This document shows positions 49,560 through 58,344 of a DNA stretch of 64,000 nt, one piece after another; positions within the stretch are counted from its first letter, which is position 1, and each line of letters begins with the position of its first letter. The stretch is taken from positions 1 through 64,000 of the forward strand of contig JAHEMN010000002.1 of NCBI GenBank assembly GCA_024643645.1. The letters are read 5' to 3'. The notes under the pieces were generated by a model. The model was not told the origin of the DNA. It saw nothing but the letters and a program-made list of their open reading frames with translations, and did not search any database. The stretch comes from Chitinophagaceae bacterium (GTDB taxonomy: Bacteria; Bacteroidota; Bacteroidia; Chitinophagales; Chitinophagaceae). The translations under genes and the position numbers were made by a program.

Positions 49560-49706
49560 ATGCAAGAATTATTAGAAAAACTAAAGGCAGAAGCCGGACT
49601 TACTGATGAACAGGCAAAGAAAGCTATCTCTACTATTAAAAGTTACGTTGTAGAAAAATTTCCAATGCTGGAAGGTGCCGTTAGCAATGTATTTGGGAAT
49701 GAGTAA
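49560..49706 (+). CDS. 48-aa small protein (missed by ORF track length cutoff)
   Basis: MQELLEKLKAEAGLTDEQAKKAISTIKSYVVEKFPMLEGAVSNVFGNE; complete ORF with amphipathic-helix composition. Confidence 0.65.
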   Translation: MQELLEKLKAEAGLTDEQAKKAISTIKSYVVEKFPMLEGAVSNVFGNE

Positions 49707-49832
49707 TTAACGGATGTTACGACAATGTTTTCCTTTTGGATGATTAGCCGCTTCATATGGAGTCATTGCCCTGGAACATGATTGAAAAACAATACCTGCA
49801 AGGATCAATAAAAAAAAGATTCTGGTTTTCAT
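49707..49832 (-). CDS. 41-aa small lipoprotein (missed by ORF track length cutoff)
   Basis: MKTRIFFLLILAGIVFQSCSRAMTPYEAANHPKGKHCRNIR; signal peptide with lipobox-like FQSC. Confidence 0.65.
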   Translation of the reverse strand: MKTRIFFLLILAGIVFQSCSRAMTPYEAANHPKGKHCRNIR

Positions 49833-49995
49833 AGCTGTTTTTTTAGACAACTAAAATACATATTCCTTCAAGGTTTTATAGTAAAGAAATACTTAGAAAA
49901 ATCATTTTTTTAAGGCGTAGAATTTATCAGTAAAAATTCTGGAAAATCACTCTTTAAATAAAATATTTCTGTTTTATGTATAACTATTAAAAAGA

Positions 49996-50020
49996 ACATC
50001 CCGGCGCCTGGCCGGGATGT
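49996..50020. terminator. Intrinsic terminator, probably of nrdJ (minus strand)
   Basis: acatcccgg-cgcctgg-ccgggatgt, followed on the minus strand by tcttttta. Confidence 0.75.
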
Positions 50021-50104
50021 AGAATTAATGGGTACTTTCTTTATTTGGTTTTTCAATCCAAACATGTTTGATGTCCGCCATTGTTATTACAACAGCAGAA
50101 TAGA

Positions 50105-53100
50105 TCAACTGCAACCACCCTGGTTACCACAGTTCAGGCATTTGTAACAAGTGCCGCTTCTCATCATTATATGTCCACAAACATTACAAGCAGGTGCATC
50201 ACTTTGCATACTCTTGGAAGCTGCATTCAATGCCTCTGCACCAGTATCAGGTCTTGCTGACTGTGCTACACGTTGATTCTTTACAGGCTGTGGAGCAACA
50301 GTTCCCGCTGAAGGTGTTACACGAACACTGGATAATTCATGCGGTACATATTCCAATGGATTTGATGGTACCTCATCCCATTCATCTGCTCCAGTATTCA
50401 TGATCTCAGGCTTATCCAAAACATGAACAAGATCAGTACGGCCGAGGTATTCATAACCTAATACCCTGAAAATAAAATCAACTATTGATGTTGTTGATTT
50501 GATATTCGGATGCTCTACAAATCCAGATGGGTCAAATCTTGTAAAAGCAAACTTGTCAACAAACTCTTCTAATGGAACACCATATTGTAAACCAATAGAG
50601 ATTGAGATCGCAAAGCAGTTCATCATACTACGCATGGTAGCTCCCTCTTTCGCCATATCCACAAAAATTTCTCCCAATGTTCCATCACTGTACTCACCGG
50701 TGCGGAGGAAGATGGCTTGTCCGTTGATTTTAGCTTTTTGTGTAAAACCACGGCGCTTGGCAGGCAATGCTCTTCTTTCAACAATAGTGGCAAGTCTTCT
50801 TTTCAGCTTGGTATCAGGTGATGCCTGTACCCTCTTTTGTACTTCATCCAGTAATTCTTCAACAGTTAATTTTCCCAGATCAACAATGTTGGAATCACCC
50901 GTAGTATTCAACTGTTCCTTAGTAGCTGCTTCCTCCGATTTTGTATCTTCTTTTTTCTTCTTATCACTTTTATTACTTAATGGCTGTGATAATTTAGAAC
51001 CATCCCTATACAATGCATTTGCTTTCAACCCTAACTTCCAGCTGAGGTAATATGCATCTGCAATCTCTTCTACTTTAGCTTCATAAGGCAGGTTAATTGT
51101 TTTGGAGATAGCACCACTGATAAATGGTTGTGTAGCTCCCATCATGCGGATGTGGCCATGTGCATGTATATATCGTTGGCCTTTAGCTCCGCATTTATTG
51201 GCACAGTCAAAAACGGGCAAGTGTTCATCTTTTAATCCAGGGGCACCTTCAAGCATCATTGTACCACACACATAATTATTCGCTTCCTCTATCTGCTCAT
51301 CTGTGAATCCTAATGCTTCCAGCATACTCCATTCACCATCATTATATTCGTCCGCAGTAAAGCCCAGTCTTTGCAGACACTCTTCACCTAATGAATATTT
51401 ATTGAAAATAAAGCCGACTTCAAATGCAGTCAATGCAGCAGCATCCAGTTTCTTAATTTCATCAGCTATAAAACCTTTTTCACTTAACGTCTGATGATTA
51501 ATATGCGGTGCACCTGCAAATGAAGCAGACCCTGTTGCATACTTAATAATATTCTCTGATTCTTTTTCAGAATAACCCAGATGCTTTAGTGCAGATGGTA
51601 CTGACTGGTTAATGATCTTAAAATAACCACCACCAGATAGTTTTTTAAATTTCACCAAAGCGAAATCTGGTTCTACGCCTGTAGTATCACAATCCATTAC
51701 CAGACCTATAGTTCCTGTAGGTGCTATTACGGTTGCCTGTGCATTTCTGTAACCAAACTTCTCTCCCATTTCTACTGCATCATCCCATGCCTTGCAAGCT
51801 GCTTTTAATAAATAATCAGGACAATATTTTGCATGAATTCCCTGAGGCTTCAAACTTAATCCTTCGTATTCATCAGCATCATAAGCAGCAAGGCGGTGAT
51901 TACGCATTACTTTCATCATGTGCTCCTTGTTCTCTTCATATCTTGGAAAAGCACCTAAAACACTTGCCATTTCTGCAGAGGTTTTATAAGCAACACCAGT
52001 CATTATTGCAGTGATAGCTCCTGCAATACCCCTTGCTTCTTCACTATCATAAGGAATACCACCAACCATTAACATGGTGCCAAGGTTAGCATAGCCTAAT
52101 CCTAATGTCCTGTACTCATAACTCAATTGAGCCACTTCTTTAGAAGGGAATTGAGCCATTAATACTGAAACTTCCAATACAACTGTCCATAAACGACAGT
52201 TATATTCATATCCTTCTACATCAAATGATTTTTTTTCTTTATCATAAAACTTCATCAGGTTTGATGAAGCCAGATTACAAGCTGTATTATCAAGGAACAT
52301 GTATTCAGAGCAAGGATTTGATGCTCTGATTTCCCCACCTTCAGGACAAGTATGCCATTCGTTGATGGTGGTATTATATTGTGTACCGGGATCAGCACAA
52401 CGCCATGCAGCGTAAGAGATCTGATTCCATAATTCCCTTGCAGGAACTTTCTTCATCACTCTTCCATCCATTCTTCCTTTCAATTCCCAATCTTCATTAT
52501 TATCTAATTTTTCGAAAAATGAATTTGGAATACGGATAGAGTTATTTGAGTTCTGTCCACTTACAGTTCTGTATGCTTCATCTTCATAGCCTGAAGGATA
52601 TCCGGCAGCGATCAATGCCCCTACTTTCTTTTCTTCTTCAACTTTCCAGTTAATGAAATCAACAATTTCAGGATGATCCAGATCCAGGCAAACCATTTTA
52701 GCAGCACGGCGTGTAGTACCACCCGATTTGATAGCTCCTGCAGCACGGTCACCAATTTTCAGAAAACTCATTAATCCGGAAGAACTTCCGCCACCACTTA
52801 ATTTTTCTCCTGAACCACGCAGATTGGAATAGTTTGTTCCGACACCAGAACCATATTTAAAAATCCTTGCTTCCCTTACCCACAGGTCCATGATTCCTCC
52901 ATCATTTACCAGATCATCATCAACGCTCAGAATAAAGCAGGCATGCGGTTGTGGACGTTCATATGCATTCTGAGATCTTTTCAATTCCCCGTCATTAGCA
53001 TCTACATAATAATGGCCCTGAGGCTTACCTGTAATGCCGTAGCTTTCGTGAAGGCCAGTATTGAACCACTGAGGTGAATTTGGTACACACATCTGATTAA

Positions 53101-53485
53101 GGATACTATACACTAATTCCTCATAAAATACCTGAGCATCATTTTGACTGGCAAAATAACCATAGCGTTCACCCCAGGCTCTCCAGCAATTTGCCATGCG
53201 ATGTGCAACCTGTTTTGCTGAAGTCTCTCTTCCCAAACTTCCATCTGGTTGAGGAATCCCGGCTTTACGAAAATATTTTTGCGCAAGAATATCAGTAGCA
53301 ATCTGACTCCACTGTTTCGGCACTTCAACATTGTTCATTTCAAATACAGTTTCTCCATTCGGGTTTCGAATTACAGAAGTACGGTAATCATACTCAAACA
53401 TGTCAAATACATCGACGTCCTCACGGGTAAAGCGACGAGAAAATTGCAAACCGCTCTTTGCGGATGCTTTGGTTTTGGTAGCCAT
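50105..53485 (-). CDS. nrdJ: Adenosylcobalamin-dependent (class II) ribonucleoside-diphosphate reductase
   Basis: NCWRAWGERYGYF, CFILSVDDDLVNDGGIMDLWVREARIFKYGSGVGTNYSNLRG, NPCSEYMFLDNTACNLASSNL, APTGTIGLVMDCDTTGVEPDFALVKFKKLSGGG; C-terminal zinc ribbon CNVCGHIMMRSGTCYKCLNCGNQGGCS. Confidence 0.93.
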   Translation of the reverse strand: MATKTKASAKSGLQFSRRFTREDVDVFDMFEYDYRTSVIRNPNGETVFEMNNVEVPKQWSQIATDILAQKYFRKAGIPQPDGSLGRETSAKQVAHRMANCWRAWGERYGYFASQNDAQVFYEELVYSILNQMCVPNSPQWFNTGLHESYGITGKPQGHYYVDANDGELKRSQNAYERPQPHACFILSVDDDLVNDGGIMDLWVREARIFKYGSGVGTNYSNLRGSGEKLSGGGSSSGLMSFLKIGDRAAGAIKSGGTTRRAAKMVCLDLDHPEIVDFINWKVEEEKKVGALIAAGYPSGYEDEAYRTVSGQNSNNSIRIPNSFFEKLDNNEDWELKGRMDGRVMKKVPARELWNQISYAAWRCADPGTQYNTTINEWHTCPEGGEIRASNPCSEYMFLDNTACNLASSNLMKFYDKEKKSFDVEGYEYNCRLWTVVLEVSVLMAQFPSKEVAQLSYEYRTLGLGYANLGTMLMVGGIPYDSEEARGIAGAITAIMTGVAYKTSAEMASVLGAFPRYEENKEHMMKVMRNHRLAAYDADEYEGLSLKPQGIHAKYCPDYLLKAACKAWDDAVEMGEKFGYRNAQATVIAPTGTIGLVMDCDTTGVEPDFALVKFKKLSGGGYFKIINQSVPSALKHLGYSEKESENIIKYATGSASFAGAPHINHQTLSEKGFIADEIKKLDAAALTAFEVGFIFNKYSLGEECLQRLGFTADEYNDGEWSMLEALGFTDEQIEEANNYVCGTMMLEGAPGLKDEHLPVFDCANKCGAKGQRYIHAHGHIRMMGATQPFISGAISKTINLPYEAKVEEIADAYYLSWKLGLKANALYRDGSKLSQPLSNKSDKKKKEDTKSEEAATKEQLNTTGDSNIVDLGKLTVEELLDEVQKRVQASPDTKLKRRLATIVERRALPAKRRGFTQKAKINGQAIFLRTGEYSDGTLGEIFVDMAKEGATMRSMMNCFAISISIGLQYGVPLEEFVDKFAFTRFDPSGFVEHPNIKSTTSIVDFIFRVLGYEYLGRTDLVHVLDKPEIMNTGADEWDEVPSNPLEYVPHELSSVRVTPSAGTVAPQPVKNQRVAQSARPDTGAEALNAASKSMQSDAPACNVCGHIMMRSGTCYKCLNCGNQGGCS

Positions 53486-53579
53486 AACTAAAAGAATTTC
53501 TCAGGTTAAGTAAATGTAAACTGTGATGACGAAAATATTTTTTTGTATCTGTAATTCATAGTTAGAAATATACACATTC

Positions 53580-53588
53580 TGTGGATAA
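53580..53588 (-). promoter_or_regulatory. Perfect DnaA-box-like 9-mer (TTATCCACA on minus strand)
   Basis: TGTGGATAA on plus strand, about 95 nt upstream of nrdJ start. Confidence 0.35.
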
Positions 53589-53716
53589 CAGGATTTTGAA
53601 AACCGACAATTCAAGCCTGTATTGCATCCTGTCTTTTTTTCACAAAACTGCCAAAAGTTTAGGGTAATTTTTTTTGGAAATATAACTCCGGTAACCTATC
53701 TGATTTTTTACCAAAA

Positions 53717-53724
53717 TACTTTTG
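53717..53724 (+). promoter_or_regulatory. Orphan Bacteroidota -7 element (TACTTTTG)
   Basis: TAnnTTTG match in the nrdJ/GGGPS intergenic region, about 470 nt from the next plus-strand gene. Confidence 0.3.
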
Positions 53725-54190
53725 TATAGAACCTAATTCAGGCAAGGGTTTAAAAGAATAAAACGGCTGAAAGCTTTGGTACTGCTGACTTTTATAAATA
53801 TACTACCTTGAAAGGCTTAGCAGCAAAGGGTTTCACAAAAAATTTATTTTTTAAAAAAAGTTGTGAAAAAAATACTTCAAAATTTCGTTTGTGCCATACG
53901 TAAGAAAGCATAACATATAGCTTATCAATTTTATTGATCTGGCATTCATTTAAAACCAAAATGTAGATCACAATCGTTTATTAAATTGAGATTACCAAAA
54001 AACTGTACTACTTGGTTTTATTGGATGTAGTTTATTGTTGATAACGCTTATAGAACTACCCTACTATTGAATTCTTTGTAGAAAGAAAATATGGAACATT
54101 TTGAAAAAAAGTACTTTTAAAATCAATTTTAATTACTAGTGGGCAATGCCGAAAGTTTTTTGCATTTTTGTACCTAACAACACAGGATGA

Positions 54191-54946
54191 ATGAAGTCAT
54201 TGATTTATAATACACTTGCAGATAAAAAAAAGAACGGCAAAAAATCTTTTGCAGTACTTATTGACCCGGATAAGGTTAACAAAGGCCTGTTAGATGAACT
54301 TGTTGAACTTTCAGTAACTGCAAAAGTTGATTACTTACTGGTTGGCGGAAGCCTGGTTATTTCCAATCACCTGGATGAATGTGTGCAACAAATCAAACAA
54401 AGTTGTGATATACCAGTAATTCTTTTTCCGGGAAGCCCGTCTCAAATCAGCAAATATGCTGATGCATTATTATATCTTTCATTGATCTCCGGACGTAATC
54501 CGGAATTATTGATCGGTCAACATGTTGTATCTGCTCCATTTGTTAAGCAAAGCGGATTAGAAATAATGCCAACAGGTTATATTGTTGTTGATGGTGGTGC
54601 ACCTACTACAGTTTCTTATATCAGCAATGCAGTACCGGTACCTGCCGATAAAAATGAGATAGCGATGTGTACTGCTATGGCAGGAGAAATGCTGGGAATG
54701 AAATTGATATATATGGACTCAGGAAGTGGTGCCAAACGGCCTGTTTCAGAAAGTATGATAAAATCAGTAGCTGACCAGATTGAAGTTCCTTTAATCGTTG
54801 GAGGCGGAATTTTGGTTCCTGAAAAAGCTTATCTGAATTGTAAAGCCGGTGCTGATGTGATCGTAGTTGGCAATGCCATCGAAAAAAATGCATCACTCAT
54901 CAAAGAAATGAGCGATGCAGTACATTCTGTTCCCGTAACTATTTAA
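54191..54946 (+). CDS. Geranylgeranylglyceryl phosphate synthase family protein (GGGPS/PcrB)
   Basis: FAVLIDPDKV, DYLLVGGSLV, PVILFPGSPSQIS, ALLYLSLISGRNPELLIGQHV, PTGYIVVDGG, YMDSGSGA, LIVGGGI, GADVIVVGNAIE. Confidence 0.92.
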   Translation: MKSLIYNTLADKKKNGKKSFAVLIDPDKVNKGLLDELVELSVTAKVDYLLVGGSLVISNHLDECVQQIKQSCDIPVILFPGSPSQISKYADALLYLSLISGRNPELLIGQHVVSAPFVKQSGLEIMPTGYIVVDGGAPTTVSYISNAVPVPADKNEIAMCTAMAGEMLGMKLIYMDSGSGAKRPVSESMIKSVADQIEVPLIVGGGILVPEKAYLNCKAGADVIVVGNAIEKNASLIKEMSDAVHSVPVTI

Positions 54947-56277
54947 CGCAGCTCATTTACCTGCACTCTTGTTGGTGTGGCCTTCCCCTCTAAAATGCTT
55001 TTTGAGCTTAAGGCAATTGCTTTAATTATCATCGTCATATTCGCAAGATCCAACGTTGCCACCTCATCACTCACTTTATGATAATTAGGCTCATTATCCA
55101 TTTTAGAAGTAGAAATTGTATGTGCAGGCACACCGAGTCTTGCTAAGGTTGCATTGTCTGATCTGTAAAATAATTGCTGGTTGGGATAAGGATCAGGATA
55201 AAAAGTAAATTCAGATCCATTTAAATCCTTAGCCAATATTTCTCCCAAATCAGTTTTTTCATACCCGGTGATATAAGCTGAATTTTTGCCCCATTTACTA
55301 TCAGTACCTATCATTTCAATATTAAACATTGCTACAACTTTATCCGGGTCTATATGATTTGAAAAATATTGAGACCCAAAACCTCCCATCTCTTCAGCAG
55401 TAAATGCAACAAAGACAATTGTTCTTTCATTGAACTTTTGCTGTTGAAAATATTTTGCCAACATAATAACGGCCGTTACACCAGCAGCATCATCATTTGC
55501 TCCATTGTAAATTGAATCACCATTAACCGGCTTTCCAACTCCGATATGGTCATAATGGCCGGAATAAACGACAAACTCATCTTTTTTTCCTTTTCCAGGA
55601 ATTACCCCAACTACATTTGCTAATTTTTGCTCTGTAATTTCATGTGTAGAAGCTATCTCATATTTATCCGGTTCAATATCTGATAACACAAATACAACAT
55701 TTGTATTTTGCTTAAACATTGAATTTTTAAGCCGATTGAGATTGTTGAAATTATTGGCAAAAATTTTATCAACCAATACCAATAAGTTCTCACCGGACTT
55801 AATTAAATTTCTTGCACTTGTGAAAAAATTTTCACCGGCTTTAATAAATGATTTTTTGTAGTGTGAATTTTGATCAATTTTCAGTTGCGGTTGACAGGTA
55901 ATGACAATGATATTTTTTATATCAAGAGAAACTTTGTCAAAGCTGGCAGAAGTAGAAATATGCTTTGCTTTTACCATCGAAAATTCCTGTTTAAATCCAT
56001 TACTGTTATTCCATGTTTGAAGTCCTATTGATTTAAACTCATTTGCAATAAAATCTGCGGCTATATCTATTTCCGGTGAATAAGCCCTTCGCCCTTTCAA
56101 TTCATCGGCTGCCAAAAAATTTTCTATCCTTTCAACATCATTTACATTTATTATTTCATCGAAATCAGTTCTTACTGTTTTAGAATTTTTCTGTGAATTT
56201 CCACAACCTGAAAATAAAAAAAACGAGGCTGATAAAATCAACAACCTCGCAAGTATAGATTTCCGAATTTGAATCAT
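54943..56277 (-). CDS. M28 family zinc peptidase (lipoprotein)
   Basis: Lipobox LFSGCG; VVYSGHYDHIGVG, NGANDDAAGVTAVIMLA, VFVAFTAEEMGGFGS. Confidence 0.9.
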   Translation of the reverse strand: MIQIRKSILARLLILSASFFLFSGCGNSQKNSKTVRTDFDEIINVNDVERIENFLAADELKGRRAYSPEIDIAADFIANEFKSIGLQTWNNSNGFKQEFSMVKAKHISTSASFDKVSLDIKNIIVITCQPQLKIDQNSHYKKSFIKAGENFFTSARNLIKSGENLLVLVDKIFANNFNNLNRLKNSMFKQNTNVVFVLSDIEPDKYEIASTHEITEQKLANVVGVIPGKGKKDEFVVYSGHYDHIGVGKPVNGDSIYNGANDDAAGVTAVIMLAKYFQQQKFNERTIVFVAFTAEEMGGFGSQYFSNHIDPDKVVAMFNIEMIGTDSKWGKNSAYITGYEKTDLGEILAKDLNGSEFTFYPDPYPNQQLFYRSDNATLARLGVPAHTISTSKMDNEPNYHKVSDEVATLDLANMTMIIKAIALSSKSILEGKATPTRVQVNELR

Positions 56278-56321
56278 AAATTTTTTAAATAATTGTAATT
56301 AAAAGTAAGCTGATTCCTGAT

Positions 56322-57047
56322 CTACAGACTCATCATCTCTTTAAACTTAACAGTTTGCCTGCGGCTTACTTCAATTTTATCCCCGCCTTTCAATTCAAGC
56401 AAAAGCCCACCGTTGAAATAAGGTTCTATTTTATCTATCATTCTCAAATTCACAATATGTTTTCTATTCGCTCTGAAAAAATTTTTTTCATCCAACCTTT
56501 CTTCTAATGCATTCAATGATTTAAGTATTAGAGGCTTATTGGTTCCAAAAAATACTTTTGCATAATTCCCTACACTTTCAAATAACCTGATCTCTCCCAG
56601 CTTTACAAACCAGCATTTTTCGCCATCTTTTACAAAGACCTGATCAGACTCCGTTAATAAACTTGTATTAACAAACTCAGTATCGGTATTGGCTTTTCCT
56701 TCGGGTATATTCAACTTATGAATAGCATCTGCTAATCGTTTAGGCTCAACTGGTTTTAACAAATAGTCCAATGCATTTACCTCAAAAGCTTTTAAAGCAA
56801 ACTCATCATAAGCAGTTGTAAAGATCACCTGTGGTGCTTTTTCTAATTCTGATAACATCTCAAAACCAGTTTTACCGGGCATTTGTATATCAAGAAATAC
56901 AAGATCAGGTTGCAGGCTTTCAATTTTAGAAATACCTTCATCTGCATTTGTAGCTTCGTCCACTACAATTACTTCCGGAAAGTCCTGTAATAATTTTTTT
57001 AATTCTGTCCTGGCTAATCTTTCATCATCTATAATGATCGCTTTCAT
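56322..57047 (-). CDS. LytTR family response regulator
   Basis: Receiver (IIDDERLARTELKKLL, DLVFLDIQMPGKTGFEML, LLKPVEPKRL) and LytTR domain (FFRANRKHIVNLRMIDKIEPYFNGG). Confidence 0.92.
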   Translation of the reverse strand: MKAIIIDDERLARTELKKLLQDFPEVIVVDEATNADEGISKIESLQPDLVFLDIQMPGKTGFEMLSELEKAPQVIFTTAYDEFALKAFEVNALDYLLKPVEPKRLADAIHKLNIPEGKANTDTEFVNTSLLTESDQVFVKDGEKCWFVKLGEIRLFESVGNYAKVFFGTNKPLILKSLNALEERLDEKNFFRANRKHIVNLRMIDKIEPYFNGGLLLELKGGDKIEVSRRQTVKFKEMMSL

Positions 57048-57081
57048 ATAAATATTATTTTGTTCTTAAATAGAAGTTCAA

Positions 57082-58140
57082 TTAATGAATAGTAACTGGT
57101 ATCATAACTTTTGCTTCAACCAATGAACCATTGATCTGTTTTATTTCAAAATTGGCATTTTCTCCATATAATAAACTTAACCTGTTATTTGTGCTGGAAA
57201 GTCCAAATCCAAATTCATTGATCTCAGCAGGAAGTTTTCCGGTATTCTGAACTGTCAGCTCATGATAATCTCCATTGAAATCTGATATTACTTTTATCAA
57301 TCCTCCATTCACCTGTTTACTGATTCCATGTTTTATTGCGTTTTCAACCAACGTCTGCAGCATCATTGGTGGAACAGGCTGGTTCAATGTGTCTTCATCA
57401 ATCATATATTCAACTTTCAATCTGTCTTCAAATCGCATATTTTCCAATGCCAGGTAATCTTTTACTATTGATAGTTCCCTCTCAAAAGGCACTGTTTCTA
57501 ATTTTTCAGACTGCATGCTGCTCCTTAAAATATTACTTAACTCTGTTATGGCTCTTCTTGCCCTTATCGGATCTTCATCAACCAATGCTCTGATACTATT
57601 TAATGCATTAAAAATAAAATGGGGATTAATATGTGCTTTGATCGTTTTTAATTCCAATTCTTTTATCAATGTCTCCAATCGCAATGTATCCAATTGTTGT
57701 CTTCTGCTTTTCTGAAAAAAATGGTAGAAATAATAGATCAATAACCAGGGCAAAATAAAAAGACCGTTACTGATAGAATTACCAAGTAACTGTGTAAAAA
57801 AGGTCAATTTTTTATTTGATTCATTTTCAAGATTAAAAAAATTATACCCACCTAAAACGATCAAACTAAAAAGCATTGAAGCTACTATCAATGCTATCGT
57901 TAATTTAGGAATAACCTTTATAATGGACTCCATCATCCAGCCTCTCCATTTAATTACTAAACGAAGTATATGAGTAACCAAAATGCCAGCCGTAAAAACA
58001 ATTACTATTCTTCCAAATAATATTTTATTGGGAATATTAACGTTATACGTGTAGGCAAAAAATATCATTACAAGTCCAATAAAACCCCAGCCTAATAGCT
58101 GGAGCAACCAATATCTCGAATTACCAAAAAACATACGCAA
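57082..58140 (-). CDS. LytS/YehU-type sensor histidine kinase
   Basis: Four-TM N-terminus; LKAHINPHFIFNALNSIRALVDEDPIRARRAITELSNILRSSMQ; LVENAIKHGISK. Confidence 0.92.
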   Translation of the reverse strand: MRMFFGNSRYWLLQLLGWGFIGLVMIFFAYTYNVNIPNKILFGRIVIVFTAGILVTHILRLVIKWRGWMMESIIKVIPKLTIALIVASMLFSLIVLGGYNFFNLENESNKKLTFFTQLLGNSISNGLFILPWLLIYYFYHFFQKSRRQQLDTLRLETLIKELELKTIKAHINPHFIFNALNSIRALVDEDPIRARRAITELSNILRSSMQSEKLETVPFERELSIVKDYLALENMRFEDRLKVEYMIDEDTLNQPVPPMMLQTLVENAIKHGISKQVNGGLIKVISDFNGDYHELTVQNTGKLPAEINEFGFGLSSTNNRLSLLYGENANFEIKQINGSLVEAKVMIPVTIH

Positions 58141-58344
58141 ATCTAATTAATCCTTAACCCTGTTACAATGTTTATATACCAGTGGCGGATTGCATGGACA
58201 AAAGGATACAAAATTCAGTTATTATTTTAAAACAGGTCTCTGAACAACCATTCTCTCAATGGATTGTTAAACAATTTGTCATAAAATGTGGAATCCTGTC
58301 CTATCAGGCAGAAAGCTTAATTTTACACCGTTTAATTTAAATAG

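Noticed and set aside
50499-51050. 183-aa plus-strand ORF antisense to nrdJ
   Set aside because: Fully inside nrdJ with strong family motifs on the minus strand; Ser/Leu-rich shadow ORF.
53486-54190. Replication origin hypothesis for the AT-rich gap with a DnaA box
   Set aside because: Only one perfect box found, no cluster, and no dnaA/dnaN/rpmH-type neighbours.
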